A stretch of DNA of 64,000 bases, from NCBI RefSeq assembly GCF_002127325.2, contig NC_035449.2:141752820-141816819 (forward strand). The letters run 5' to 3'. Of this stretch, positions 11,624-24,440 are shown piece after piece; positions within the stretch are counted from its first letter, which is position 1, and the number at the start of each line of letters is the position of its first letter. Source of the stretch: Helianthus annuus (Eukaryota > Streptophyta > Magnoliopsida > Asterales > Asteraceae). Under the pieces are notes generated by a model. The model had not been told where the DNA came from and did not search any database. It saw nothing but the letters and a program-made list of their open reading frames with translations. Made by a program: the position numbers and the translations under genes.

Positions 11624-13150
11624 GAGTTAATTGCCAAAATCGTCCCTGCGGTTTGGGCAAATTTACCATTTTCGTCCAAAATTACTTTTTGTACCATTTT
11701 GCGCCCCACATTTGTCATTTTTTGCCATTTTCATCCAAATGACTAACTTCGTTAAAAAATACCGTTTAATGAGGGGTATGTTTGAAATTTTACATTTATA
11801 AATAGGGGTATTTTGGTCTTTAGGCTTTATCATTTTATTTTAATAAAAAAACATTCTTCTTCATCCCTAGTCACCCCACTTGCACCTCCACCATCTTGGT
11901 TGCTGGTTCTGGGAGTGAGAACTATATAACGTTAGAGGGAAGGGTACACATCGCATTTCCTTCCGTGTTTCTGGATCTTCAGATGGAACGTTTTTGGCAC
12001 TTCAGCTTGTTGCACTGATTGCATGGTGCATGTACTCCTGTAAGTTCTAAGTTGAGCCAAGCAGGCACATAAACATATATGAAAAGAATCAAAAGGAGTG
12101 CAAATCCAAGACCATTTTGTTATTTAACTTTGCAGTTTCGGGTTGAATAGTTCTAAATGCAAAATCCAAGACCATTTTCTACATGGATTTAAGATTATAA
12201 GTACCACATAAGAAACCGGTTTGCTTAGCATGCCCCCTTCCTTTGACTGCCATTAAAATGACTTATGAAAGAGCTTATTTCAGTAAATTAAGTAAGCAGT
12301 TTGAATAAGTAAACCCAAACATCTTCTAAAATGGCTAATTGATGTATTACCAAGTAATACACAGTTTTAAATTTTCAATTCCAAACAAGTCCAAAGTGTA
12401 TAAAACTTCTACTAGTGAAGTATTCTCACTAGCCTACAACTCTTTAATGTCAAAATACTTTCAAAGTCTTGCTTCGATATATATCTTTAATGTCAAAATA
12501 CTTTCAAAGTCTTGCTTTGATATATGTTCTGCATAAACTCAAGTCTCCTCATTTTTGTACCTAGATAAAGTAAAGACGGAAAGAAAATCATCATCCCCGA
12601 ACTTAGTCCTTGCAATTTCTATTGCTAGCTCAGCGCTGGTTCTTTCACGAATTTGCAGCATTGGCTATATGACTTATAAACGAATGGTGAATGGAAGAAT
12701 TAAGTCTTTATGAATGCTGCAGTTATAAACATTCACACTCATTTGAGTTTGCCATTTAAAGTTCTTTCTATAAATTCTCTTTTTAAACCTACAAAGTGAA
12801 CACAAATCTTACCCATTGCAATTTGTCGCGCAGACAACAATCAAAATAACAGAGAGTCCCACTCTCATAATATCAATGAGTTACTTCATCTCGATGACTC
12901 TAAAGAAGATGACAGAGAAGGCCTCGATGTGCCGTACTTTGATTAAATATAGCCAAAAGACCAAAATACCCCTACTTATAAATGTAAAATTTCAAAGCCC
13001 TCATTAAACGGTGTTTTTTAACTAAGTTAGTCATTTGGATGAAAATGGCAAAAAAGGCCAAACGTGGGGGGCAAAATGGTACAAAAAGGTCATTTTGGAC
13101 GAAAATGACAAACGTGCCCAAACCCCAGGGACGATTTTGGCAATTAACTC
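11624..13150. mobile_element. Inner Mutator-type MITE
   Basis: It starts gagttaattgcc and ends ggcaattaactc. The terminal inverted repeats run about 195 bp (11624-11825 against 12955-13150). They are flanked by a 9-bp direct repeat tttttcagt (11615-11623 and 13151-13159). The uninterrupted target word is preserved in the right arm of the outer MITE near 54725, confirming the insertion. The middle (11826-12954) has no ORF worth naming. Confidence 0.9.
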
Positions 13151-13188
13151 TTTTTCAGTTAACATCCAACTTTTTTGTCCTTTTACTC

Positions 13189-13914
13189 TGTTGGGATTGA
13201 ACCCTACAAAGGAACAGTTGATAAAGCCAAAACTGGTTCAGAACAGTGGATCATCATAAGCAGTGTCTGCACAAAGTCTTTCCCCATGACAGTGGCCCTA
13301 ACAACTGATAGACTACAAGCTCTGCTATTTTACAACTGCTGACAAGCCAAAGCACTGATGAAGATTAAGGTACTGAAGCTAAATCTACTGATGTGTCCCA
13401 AGCACTGATATAGACCAAAGCACTGCTCCTCCAAAGAACTGATCATCCTTTGAAGAAAGCACTGATGCTCAACATCAGTGCTTAACCTATAACAGTGGAA
13501 TGAAGAATCAGTGTTTTATTTATACTTTGTTTATTAGTTGCTTAGTTATCAGTGGTTGTATAGGTCAGTGGTTGTAGTTGTTAGGAGGTTAGATGCCACT
13601 TTCATGGTGACGTCAGCCGTAGATGCTCAGTGGTTGTGTTGTACTATAAATAGAACAGTACCCTGGACTGTTCTGTTAGCTCTTTTCTTCCAAGTCATTT
13701 CTGTACGAACAATCAGTGAGCTCAGGCTGAGGGGGAGATCTGTGCATGCATGCATTTGATTTGTTTATTGTAATCACATACAATCATTTGATTAAATGTT
13801 AAACATGTTTGCTTAAACTTTTCTACCATTGATTGTGTTATCAAAAGTTTATTTCATTTATTCCACTGCAATTAATCTCTGTTTCATACAATCTAAGAAA
13901 CTCAGATCCTAACA
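13189..13914 (+). repeat. 5' LTR of copia element
   Basis: It begins tgttgggatt and ends gatcctaaca, and is near-identical to 53863-54610. A TATA-like tataaatag lies at 13645-13653. The words actgatg and cactgat recur along it. Confidence 0.9.
13645..13653 (+). promoter_or_regulatory. TATA box of copia LTR
   Basis: tataaatag lies about two thirds into the LTR, a normal U3 position. The other LTR has the same word at 54320-54328. Confidence 0.6.
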
Positions 13915-13916
13915 AT

Positions 13917-13929
13917 TGGTATCAGAGCA
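13917..13929 (+). other. Primer binding site (initiator tRNA-Met)
   Basis: tggtatcagagca lies 2 bp after the 5' LTR end at 13914. It matches the 3' end of plant initiator tRNA-Met, as is usual for copia elements. Confidence 0.9.
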
Positions 13930-13956
13930 TAAAAAGTGCTCCCACACTTGGTATCT

Positions 13957-14449
13957 AGTACCCTGCTAATGGGAATATTAAGCTTTTAGGTTTCACAGAC
14001 AATGACTTTGCTGGATGTAATACAACAAGGAAGTCCACATCAGGAGGGTGCCAATTTCTAGGTAATTGCTTAGTATCTTGGCAAAGTAAAAAGCAAGCAG
14101 CTGTTTCAACATACAGTGCTGAGGCAGAGTATATAGTTGTTGCAAGCTGTACAGCCCAACTGTTATGGCTTCAAAATCAACTGCTTGATTTTGGTATCAC
14201 TAGCTTAAAGACACCTCTCATGTTGGACAGTCAAGCAGCAGAAAATATCATCAAAAATCTAGTTTCACATTCAACCACCAAACACATTGACATCAGACAT
14301 CACTTTGTAGCGATTGCTATGAAAAAGGTTTGAATTCTCTGCATCATTTTCATACTAAGAATCAACTGCCAGATGTGCTAACAAAAGCATTAGACACATC
14401 CACCTTTGAAAGCTTGATCTCTAGAATTGGCATGCTTAACATGGAATAA
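13957..14449 (+). pseudogene. copia RNase H remnant
   Basis: Translation gives the C-terminal RNase H of copia Pol. The motifs in order are GFTDNDFAGC (DxDxAG), RKSTSGGCQFLGNCLVSW, STYSAEAEYI, LWLQNQLLDFGI and KHIDIRHHF. After HHF the frame breaks at a stop near 14331, then the C-terminal words QLPDVLTKALDTSTF and GMLNME appear in another frame, ending at TAA 14447-14449. It has no start codon and everything upstream of RNase H is missing. The active-site pattern is visible, but the piece cannot encode a working polyprotein. Its position directly behind the primer site shows the 5' part of the element was deleted. Confidence 0.9.
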
Positions 14450-15014
14450 CAGGCAAAATCCTGTTTTTCTATGAATAAAAAGCATTATAATGTTTTCAGA
14501 AAATCAAAAATTCATCCTTAAAAATAGTAAAACATGAAAAGTTTTCATTAATCCTTAAAAGTCTGTCACAACCACTGATTGTTTCAAACATCTGATCTGT
14601 TGAAAACTATCCACTGCTGAAAGTCAACCTCTGTTTTCTCATTTTCCTTGTTAATCACTGTTGTCAAACCTTAGTGTTTTTAATCCACTGATGGCTATCC
14701 ACTGATAGTTAAAAGTCAGCCACTGTTTTCATTTTCACTACTGTAAACCACTGATATTGATCATCAGTGGTTTCCTAAACAACTGTCATCCATTATTCAT
14801 CAGAGGTTGTCACGTGGACAGTACTTAGCCGTCAGATCTTTGTAACCGCTGCCACGTCAACATTCACTTTTTCACCCTATAAAACCCTGATTAAAACCTC
14901 AGTCAGAGGTTTCACTGCCGTATCGAATTCAAAAGTTCTTTCAAAAGCAGTTTTCATCAAAATCCCTCGAATCATTCATCTTCTTCCTCCTCTCGCAACT
15001 ACCTTCGAATCACC
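14450..15014. other. Spacer between RNase H and downstream ORF
   Basis: No ORF is seen. The stretch carries many actgatg/ccactg words also found in the LTR. A segment at 14810-15000 (ccgtcagatctttg, then a cttcttcctcctct run) looks like a leader in front of the ATG at 15015. Confidence 0.5.
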
Positions 15015-16696
15015 ATGGCTCTTAATCTCAAAAACCCTCATAACTATCTGTGCACACTTGAGAAAACAAGTCAAAACACAGATTTCCACTCTGTTATTGA
15101 TGCTCTTTCCTCTTCATTGCAATGCACCAATCTATCAAGAAACCCTACGTAAATTCTGGAAAAATGCAAAAGTTCAAGTTCAGGACAAAAAGCCCTAGGC
15201 TATTACATCTAAAGTAGGCAAAATTCTTTTTTTCATCACACCACAAACAATCTCTGAGGTTTTTGAGATGAACGACCACACAGGTAATAATTATTTCCCT
15301 AAAAATGAGTTTCAAACTGATTTGGCTGAAAGAGGGTATGAGGGCCAAATGGATAAAGCAACTTTGCAAAAAGGGAATTTTCCACCTCCCATGAAATTTT
15401 TATTCCATACCCTTCTCATGTGTGTTTCAAATAAAACTACAGCGTTCAATGAAATAGCATTGAACATCCAATAATTGGGATATGCTATCATGGCAGAAAC
15501 TGATTTTAACTATTCCCAAAAGATTTTCAATGATATGGTTAAAAATGTTAATAATATAAGAGACAAGAAGAAACCATTTTTGCTGTTTCCTAGATTTTTG
15601 AGCTACTACTTACAAAAGAAAATCCCACAGGATAGTGCACATGTACTTATCCAGGGCGTTTCTTGTCAAATAAACAGCCTTTCTTCTGAAACTTTTACAA
15701 GGCTGTCAGAGTCAAAAGATTTGAAAACACAAACAGAGGAACCTGAGCAAACTTTGGATGCGTCCACATCTGCTCCTCAGGTTTCTGCTGTTGAACCCAC
15801 TGCTCATGGTGATCACAGCAGCACAACCACTACTGTGAAACCCCCACCAAAACCCACCAAAAAGACCAAAAATAAAACTTCCAAAAGGCCTACCAACCCA
15901 TCTAAAGAGGATCTACTGGAAGATGAGAACCCAGAAGTAACTCCTGTGACAACACAAAAGTCACCTACAACCACTGTTGCTACTTCCTCACAACAGTTGG
16001 TAGAAGGATCTCAACCTGAGCCTAAAACTCCTCCTGCATCCTCACAAAAGGATCAGGTTGTATACACAGGGACACCACATTATGAAGCTCTGGATCCACT
16101 TGAATCCATCTTCCACAGCCCTACTCCTGGGGCAAATTCTCTTTCAACTCCCATCCTCACTTCACAAATTCCACCATCTTTTATACCTCTATTGAATGCA
16201 TTGGATATGGATCAGACACAAATCAGTTCTTCTCAACAACCTATCACTAAGAAAATACTCCAACAAGTGACTAAGTCTGATTCCTCTATCATTGCTAACC
16301 CATTAACAGCTGAAGAGGTTACATCGTAGGAGTTACAAGTAATTCCTGTGAGTAGTTCAAGTGGAGCAGCTACTACAGGTGTTGAATCCACTGATTTACA
16401 CCTGGACAGTAGTTTCATCAGTAAGACTCCCTTGAAGGCAACCATTACAGATGCTATCAAATTAACCACTGGTGGGTTTCATCTACCCACTGGTGTGTTA
16501 AATAAAATAGCTAATGTAGAGGGAAGTCCCCAGTACCAAGAAAAAGGGGCATCAGTGGTTAAACCATTAGAAACTTCTTCTGGTCCAACTGCTGATACAA
16601 CCACTGTTAGTGGGAAATCAGATGATCCCATTCACATGGTTTAAAATACAGAGAATAGACGGAGAAAGTAGATATAATTGAAACATCTGTGGCAGA
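15015..16696 (+). pseudogene. Downstream (env-position) ORF of the copia element, part 1
   Basis: It starts at ATG 15015 (MALNLKNPHNYLCTLEKTSQ), breaks at a stop/frameshift near 15150 and again near 15199, then continues at 15268-15472. After a TAA at 15472-15474 it runs in frame through 15475-16329 (MGYAIMAETDFNYSQKIFND), TAG, and 16348-16644. The N-terminal third (ITPQTISEVF, AERGYEGQMDKATLQKGNF, FNEIALNIQ, IFNDMVKNVNN, LFPRFLSYYL) matches in style a protein commonly found in Asteraceae copia elements after pol, with no known function. Residues after KTQTEE are Ser/Thr/Pro/Lys-rich and disordered. It is cut at 16696 by the Ty3 insertion and resumes at 41622. The position corresponds to the env-like ORF of Sireviruses; no membrane segment is evident here. 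Confidence 0.7.
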
Positions 16697-19600
16697 TGTG
16701 ACAACCCTCACTAAATCAGGTATCCGTACGGTTTAATTAATAATTAATTACTGCTTAATTACTGTGCTTGCTTGAAATTACTGATGAACTGCTACTTGAA
16801 TTCTGATACATGCATATTCCTGCATCATACTTTACATACCGTCACTACATTATTTACATACTGAACTCTAGTGACTAACATGATGCACATAAGCACAGTA
16901 GCACTATGAACGGACAACCCATTGAACATGCTGATAAAGCCAGCATCAGGCAGACACTGCCTCTAAGGCCTGTATGAGCCAGAAAGATTTTACTACACCC
17001 ATAGTGAGTGTAAGGATACAAGGGTTGTAGAACTGCGTCTCTAGGAATAAGATACAATGACAGGATGTGCCTAGGACATACACTAAGCACAAAACTCAGC
17101 GCTTTAATTAACAATTCAGCTTTTAACTAACTAATAAAGTGCCAAAACATGAGAAAAAATATTATTAGACACTTTCCAAAGTGTCAGGAATAAGTTGTGT
17201 CACCAAAAAGGGTATTAACGACACTTAAAAGCTTTATTAAGCGCTTTAACGGATTACTATCCAACCGAACAACCGGACTATACCCGAAACATGAAAATAT
17301 TGCCATTAACATTATTGGTCTTTTTCTGAGCCAGTTAGGGTCCCTGAATACCCTAACACCCGCCATAAAGCACAACGCACAACTAACCGGGTTAACCCCT
17401 AACTTAATTAACATATCTAACTATTAACCTAACTATTAGTTGGAAATCAACCAAAGAATCCCCCCTCCCCCCCCCCTCACGAATTCGGTCCCCTAGGGGG
17501 GACACCATTGTACAAATTTGATTATTAAATTCCTTTATGTCTAATATCATTGTGACACAAAAACCCTTGGACATTAGCCCTAAGCTTTGTCTATAAATAA
17601 CTAGAGATTACACATGAGATCATTCATTACATTTCACAACTCAAACACACCCTCCTCTCACTCTCAAGGCTTCGGCCGAACACCCCCTTGTACATCCATC
17701 ATATTTTCGGCTTCCATCATCACATTTCAAGCTCATATAAGTGTCAAGGATCACGTATAAGGAGTCTTGGTGCACTCGGAGCTCAAAGGACCTCATTCTC
17801 TTGCTTTTATCCTCCCATTTTGCGCTTAGATTCTTCCCTAGCCTCGAGCTAGTGGTATGTTGCTCAAATCACCTTCTTGAACTATTTTGAAGTGGTTAAT
17901 ATGATTTGTAATGGTTAAAACTCGTAAACTTACAAGATGATGCATTAAAGTCTACTAAAAACACAAATAATGATGGTTAAAAGCTCATATGATGTGTAAA
18001 TGTTGTAGTAATTGATTTGTGTGGTTATTCGGACCCGATCTATGTTGTGGTAGCTCGGATCATCATTTAACCCGGGTTGGTCATGATCATGGATCATGGC
18101 ATAAGGTTGTTTTGAATGTAACAAGGGTTAAAGGGTGAAACTCTACCACACACGAATCATGAACTTGTGTAAAAGCATTTTTACTTGTGAAATAGTGTTT
18201 AAAACTAGCAGATCTACGGAACTACAAGTGGTATTTTCAAAGAACCAAGTATCAAAGAAATCATGTTTTCTAAAAACGGATCTTACACTAACAAGTATGA
18301 TTTTTAGAAACCACAAGTGTGTAAACGCTTGTGTAGCACAAAAGTTTCGGCAAAATAACAATTTTTGTAAAATTTACAAGAAGATGTAAAGATGGAATTT
18401 CTTTAAAAGCAAGGTTTTTACGAAACCGAACTAATTTATATCCGCTAAAAGTAATGAGATTTACTTCGTATTTTTGAGTAAATCACAAGTTCATGAAATC
18501 TTTGCGACTTACATATTTATTCACTAGTTTGTTTTGTTGAGTATTGTTTTGATAGAATAAGAAAACTGGTTGATTGATTTATAAAAGAAAATGATACGCT
18601 TGAAAGCGTGGCCACCTCCAGTTACAGAGGAAACTCTGGCGAAATTTTTCCAAAAACCTAACACTTAGTATTATTTTCACTATAAGTGTTAGAAATACTT
18701 TTCGACATGTTTTCAAAATATATAAGTTTCGCCACGACTTTATTTACAAATATCGGAGGTGGGATTTTCACAAAATTAAACGTGATAAATATATATTTAG
18801 TAAATATATTTTTCACAACGTCACTTGTCAATTATTTTGTGAAGTGTATAAATATTATTTTTAGGGTAAAAATAATATTATCAAACGTAACGGATCCAAA
18901 ATAATACGAACGCTTTCACGATAAATATATAAGTTATACCGGTAATTACTATTACCACTCGATCGTTAAAACGTAACTTACGCATTTTACGGAAATACTT
19001 ATGAACGCGTATTTTTGACAAAGTATTATTTTGGGAGAATTTTGTGAAGTAAAAATATAATATTTTTGAGAAGAATATTTATATTTTGGAGTTAGAAATA
19101 AATATATATTAAGTGAGACTTAATAATATATTACAAACACACATGTATTAAATCCCCCATCCTTGGGAAGGAAATAATTACCAAGTATGCACAGAATGTA
19201 AACACGAAATAGTTGTCTAACTATTTCCCAAAACTTAAACCATAAAGCTAAGGCACAGCCGTCCGTCTAATAGAGTTAGAACTTGTAGGTCGTTGCACAG
19301 CTGCTTGACTTGGAGTATTACTTGGTAGAGACGCACCGCTGTGAGTTCATGTCCCCCTTTTCTCTTAACTGTTTTCAGTTTTCTAAACTGCGGGGGTGAA
19401 ATACATGTTACTATGATTACGAATATTTCTTACATGGTATGGTTAGCGTAAGGAGGGTTGTTACTTAGATCATGTGAATGGGTAGGCGGAAACTTGAGGT
19501 CATTAATCCTCAGGGTAGGACCGAGGGGCAGGAGCGATAGATCTATTTGGGTGTAGCGAGCCCAGTCCCAGGCCCAGCATAACGGACCTCGGGATGACTT

Positions 19601-20125
19601 TGTACCCGGCGCATAAATCTGCTAGGTTTGAGCCTTCCTACTTGCATTTCACACATATCAATGGCCTTGCAAACCATTGGTGATCTCTTTTTCCTTATTT
19701 GCTACATACCAGGATTTTTATACAAACAAAGGTTTATTTGCTCACTTACACATGAACTCGCTCAACATTATTGTTGATTTTTCAACTTACATGTATTTCA
19801 GGGAATTAAAGGATCTGGCACGGTATGGCACGTTTTCCCGCTGCACTAGTACGAGGTCATCCTGGTTTAGGGAATGTGACTCTTTCCTGGACAAGTCACA
19901 GTCCTTAAACTGTGTTAGTGTTATGTTGATGGTTGTGTTTGTTGAACAATGTTTATGTTGTTAGGGTATGTTCCGTTAAAACAATGTTGTTGTTTTTGGA
20001 TTTTAAAACTTAATTAAATGGATGATCTTGCATGGTTTTTATTCATATAGCTTTGTTATGGTTAAGCTATGGTATTAAGAAGTCACACCAAATTAACCAC
20101 GCTTCCGCAAAGCCAGGGTGTGACA
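16697..20125 (+). repeat. 5' LTR of plus-strand Tekay-like element
   Basis: It begins tgtgacaacc and ends agggtgtgaca. A TATA-like tataaata lies at 17592-17599. A C-rich run lies near 17460-17478. Short ORFs repeat in the partner LTR and are not genes. Confidence 0.92.
17592..17599 (+). promoter_or_regulatory. TATA box of Tekay-like 5' LTR
   Basis: tataaata is followed about 45 bp later by the CA-rich start of a presumed transcript. The same site in the 3' LTR reads tatgaata (near 39084), so only the 5' copy keeps the box. Confidence 0.55.
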
Positions 20126-20128
20126 ACT

Positions 20129-20140
20129 TGGTATCAGAGC
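20129..20140 (+). other. Primer binding site (initiator tRNA-Met)
   Basis: tggtatcagagc begins 4 bp after the LTR end at 20125. Confidence 0.9.
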
Positions 20141-20289
20141 TCTGATTATAGCGAACTAGGATTCCTTCTCGAGTCTAGACTATGATCACTAGGGCTCTCA
20201 CGAAAACATTTTTACTGCATACCACTTAAGTCCAGATCCAAAACGTTTTTACAAACAAATGTTGAGCACATTTTATTTATTTATTTTTA

Positions 20290-20540
20290 GGCTCAGTCTT
20301 GGAGGCTGAGGCTCGGTCTTGGAGATTGAGGCTCGATCTAAGAGATCGAGGTAGATGGCTAGTGGGACTAGGGAGAGTAGGCTCAGTCTTGGAGGCTGAG
20401 GCTCGGTCTTGGAGACCGAGGCTCGATCTAAGAGATCGAGGTAGATGGCTAGTGAGACTAGGGAGAATAGGCCCAGTCTTGGAGGCCGAGGCTCGATCTG
20501 AGAGGTCGAGGTAGATGATAGAGCAGTCTTAGAGACTGGG
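20290..20540 (+). repeat. Tandem hairpin array in Tekay-like leader
   Basis: A 90-bp unit starts at 20290, 20380 and 20470. Each full unit holds three consecutive 19-nt inverted repeats with 8-bp stems and 3-nt loops, then a 30-nt spacer. Examples are CTCGGTCT-TGG-AGACCGAG at 20402-20420 and CTCGATCT-AAG-AGATCGAG at 20332-20350 and 20422-20440. Others are at 20292, 20312, 20382, 20472 and 20492. A shorter one (CAGTCT-TAG-AGACTG) is at 20524-20538 and a tenth is at 31321-31335, beyond the inserted gag-only element. The spacer also holds a small stem, CTAGT-GGG-ACTAG. The array lies between the primer site and the first ORF, so it would be in the 5' leader RNA. Confidence 0.85.
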
Positions 20541-21637
20541 AGGAATTTGGCTTGTGGGACTAGGAGTGTCTGTGACACCTGTGTCACCGCGACCATCAAA
20601 CAAATACCAAGCCGATGAAATATCGTATTTCATACTTGGAATCTTGTATAAATATGTGTATCTATTGCACATATCAATTCTTGTTCAATTTCAAACTTTA
20701 TGTCGCTTTCTGGAGAATTATACACAAACCGGTGCGTAAACGTACTCAGTTTAAATGCGACAAATACTCCGGAACATCAACATATGCTTAACATACCTTA
20801 AATAACCTTTACATAACTTAGAAATAAGTTTTGAAGGCTTTGGTATGGCAAAAACAAGTTAATTCGCCTACAGGGACTAAACTTGACACACTGCGAAAGT
20901 ATGCCAATTTGAACTATAACGAACATTCTGGAACATGTCCATAAGTTAAACATACCCTAAATATCCTTTACATAGCTTAGAAATAGGCTTTGAGGTGTTT
21001 GGTATGCTAAAATAAACTTTTGGGTCATTCAGGGACTAAAAGTGTCAAAAAGTGCACAAGTTTGCACTTTCACGCATAACTTATGTTCTGAATACATCCG
21101 GACATCCAAAAATTTATGTAAACATCCTTATATTATGCCTTAGTGTATGGCATGAGAAAAATCCATTCGTCGCGCAATTTGGATCGTCTTTCGCGCTTTT
21201 GCGCATTCCGTCATAAATAACCGAACATCGCGACCGTACGGCCAAACGAACCGACATCCGGGATATTTTTGAGCACATTTTAAGTTCCCTATACTTTAAC
21301 TTCATTTTAGAGCTTTGAAATGGGGTTAACGGGGCTTAAACGTGTCAAAAATGTATCAAATACCAAGTTTTAGGGCTGCAGGGACCAAAACTGTAAATCT
21401 GCCAAACTAAGGGCTTATGGACCGTAAGCCATAACCCATACAGTCCGTAAGGTGTCCCCAGTACAGCAGATTCAGTTTTTAATGTAGTTGCCTCTTCATG
21501 TAGCGAAAGGCCAAGCTGGCCCTTGTCTCTTCCAGCCAATAAGGGGCAAAACCTGCTGTACCATAACATTGTGACAAGTGTATGGACAAGATCATGGCAC
21601 GTTATTCAAGAAAAGATCCTAACGGCTCTACTTTTCC

Positions 21638-21645
21638 TATAAATA
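21638..21645 (+). promoter_or_regulatory. TATA box of gag-only element 5' LTR
   Basis: tataaata, followed by a C-run, is conserved in the 3' LTR at 29017-29024. Confidence 0.6.
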
Positions 21646-22659
21646 CCCCCCCCCCTTTGGTGTAAAACCAAAAAGAATCTGATCTAAAACTCTAAGTTGG
21701 AGCCATTGCTTCATACCTGAGTTCCTTGGATCGAGATTAGCATTCGGGGATCCTTTGTAAGTGTTCTTTCGTTGTTTTATCGCTTTTCGAGTCCGAAAGT
21801 CAAACTATGTTTGACTTTCTGCATAATGCGAAGTTCGTTGGAACTTCATAACGTGAGCGTGATCACGATGGTTATAGTCTGTAGTGACTATACCTACTGA
21901 TTACCACGTTATCTAGGCTCAGTGACGACTCGTAGTTTCGGCCAAAATGCGCATTCTTGTGTATTTTGTAACCAAACTACTCGTGAGCATCAAAGCCGTT
22001 TGTTTTGATGCCAAACCTGTTTTCTAAACTTAGTTAAGCATGTTCTAACATGCTTAGCTCGTCACTTTTAGTTTTGTGCATATATAGGGTCGTAAGGTAA
22101 GCGATCTAAACCATCGCTTATACTTTCGAACCCGACCCATTTGGTCGATCATTAGGATCCGACAAAACACATTAGGTGACCATAGCTATAACCTTCCGAG
22201 GTTATACCTTGTGGTCACGATGTTAGGCGTTCCAAACGCGTTCTACGCGAACGACGCGTTAAGGTAGCATAAGCTACCTAAACGGGTCGTAATGGATCGT
22301 AAGCACTTAGGTTAGGTTTCATTTTAGTATGTAGGCTTTGTTAAACCATATTTCACGAGTCTCCATACTCGTTTGGTTTACGAACCCGCATACTATCCGA
22401 TCCTCCGATATAGGTCCGGTATATTAACATAGCTACCTATTAGGTGCCGTTTGATATTCCGTGATCTCTAGCATTATTTGGTTATTATACAAGAACTACA
22501 AAGCAATCTCAGGTGAGTACATTGAACCCCTCTTTTACTGTTTTCCAAACTGTTTTGGGGTGAAACACATGTGCCTACTTGTTACTTTCATGCTTTCCGG
22601 TTTTCACATCATATACTTGCTATGTTCGATAGTACATATATAGTACATGATTTCATTGT

Positions 22660-22925
22660 GTTTATGCTATGTATGTCCATTGTGTGCATACTTAGCACAT
22701 CACTTTACAACACATTTCATGCTATGTATGCCCATTGTGTGCGTACTTAGTACATTGCTTTACATTACATGCTATGTATGCCCATTGTGTGCGTACTTAG
22801 TACATTGCTTTACATTACATGCTATGTATGCCCATTGTGTGCGTACTTAGTACATTGTTATACATTACATTTCATGCTATATATGCCCATTGTGTGCATA
22901 CTTAGTACATGGTTTTACATTGCAT
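22660..22925 (+). repeat. 50-bp tandem repeat in LTR
   Basis: Units beginning catgctatgtatgccc start at 22718, 22768 and 22818, with a diverged unit before and after. The partner LTR has the same array at about 30147-30412. It creates the repetitive Cys-rich translations seen here, which are not genes. Confidence 0.85.
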
Positions 22926-23837
22926 TTATTTGTTGCATATGCTCATCCAGCATATGAACACATTATGCTACATTTTGAACCGTTGTAACCATTTGACTAT
23001 GTGAACCGTCTTAACCCTTTGATTACATGAACCGTCTGTAACCGTTGAACCGTGTGAACCTGTTGTATCCGTTGACACAATTTACATTTTGACAGTAGAC
23101 ATTTGACTATACATAAACATTTCCACAATTGTTAAACATTTCATCTTGATGGTTTGGTTTGAGTAAGTGATTAAGTAACGAGGCGTGTGTAATATGATAC
23201 AAGCATGGTGGATACGCCGCTGGTACTTCCTATATATAAGTGTTTGTATGGTATTACATATCGTAGCGTTATTTGAATCATTTCAATTTGAGACATATGA
23301 CATTTTATACAAATAACACACTTTTCACGAGACATTGTTTTACAAACGACTTATCTTATACAAACACATTTTACATGGTTATCCGTTTAACCATACAGTG
23401 TCCTCTTATTTATACATATCATCTGATCTTCTCGTTTTTCAAATGATTTACAAGACAAAGCAAATTACAAGGTTCATGACTAAAAATTTTCTCAAACATA
23501 AGTCATGAATTCCGTTTTCACAAAACCAATGTATCTCACAGGCATTTTTATGCTGACGTACCTATTTTCACATGTGTTTTCAGGAGATGATGCATAGGAC
23601 TTATCAAGACATTCTTAGGCGGACCTGTGCCTTAGTGACTTAAAACGAGACAAGAACTAGTTAATTTATGTTATGTATTCTTTGGTTCTTGTTTAAAGCA
23701 ATGTATACTTTCATGTTTAATTAATAAAACAAAACTTCATTTACCATGGATTTGAAACAATTGATTCTGTTACAACACTCCCCGACGTTTCCGCCACATT
23801 TTGTATGTTCTACGTGGTCGGGGTGTGACAGAAAAGT

Positions 23838-23849
23838 TGGTATCGGAGC
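23838..23849 (+). other. Primer binding site variant
   Basis: tggtatcggagc lies 7 bp after the 5' LTR. It differs from the initiator tRNA-Met site by one base (A to G at position 8). Confidence 0.75.
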
Positions 23850-24440
23850 TCGTGGTTATAGGGAATTAGGTTATTAGTAATGCTTTGACCTAGTCTATAA
23901 CCTTCCTAGGATCCTAACGCGAGTTTACTTGCGTTTAGTCATAAAACAATACCGTCACCTATCCTTAGGCGACGACCACAACAAGAACATAAATTTCAAA
24001 ACCGCTTTGAAAACTAATCATCTGTTCTAGGATGATTGATTACTAGGTTTTGAACCCTCTGTTATAAGGTTTTGAACCACTTTGAATTTTCAAAACTCTC
24101 GTCAAAGTTTTGGGTCCTAAATAGTGTGAACACGTGCAAACTGGAAGAGTGAATGTCTGTACCCTAGGATTTCTGTCTAAGGTTAGAGTGTTCGTACAAG
24201 TCCACATAATCGGACAAGTCACTCTTACCTGGGAACTCTTGGGTGAGTGTCCACTTATAGGCGAGCATGTCTTCGCGATGCACTATGAAGATCAATTTGC
24301 TTTGACTCAGCCTTGGTGTTGGTTGTTTGCTTCGTGGATTCAAACAAACGACCCTCAACCATGATTATGGCAGGTAATTGTAACATCCTATTCTTACCCA
24401 ATGCCATTTCATTTGTTTTCTTTCTTGTCTCTCATTTAGA

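Larger units (their letters stand above)
20571..23830 (+). repeat. 5' LTR of gag-only element
   Basis: It begins tgtgacacct and ends ggggtgtgaca. TATA-like tataaata is at 21638-21645. Compared with the 3' LTR it lacks about 94 bp (at about 22451) and a short hairpin (near 21826). It contains about five 50-bp tandem units at 22660-22925. Confidence 0.92.

Noticed and set aside
16875..19964. Several 70-95-residue ORFs, repeated at 38369-41455
   Set aside because: They lie in paired LTRs and have no recognisable features; paired presence reflects LTR identity, not conservation of a gene.
22647..22957. Cys-rich repeated small ORFs (also at 30134-30444)
   Set aside because: They arise from 50-bp tandem repeats in the LTR and occur in both LTR copies.
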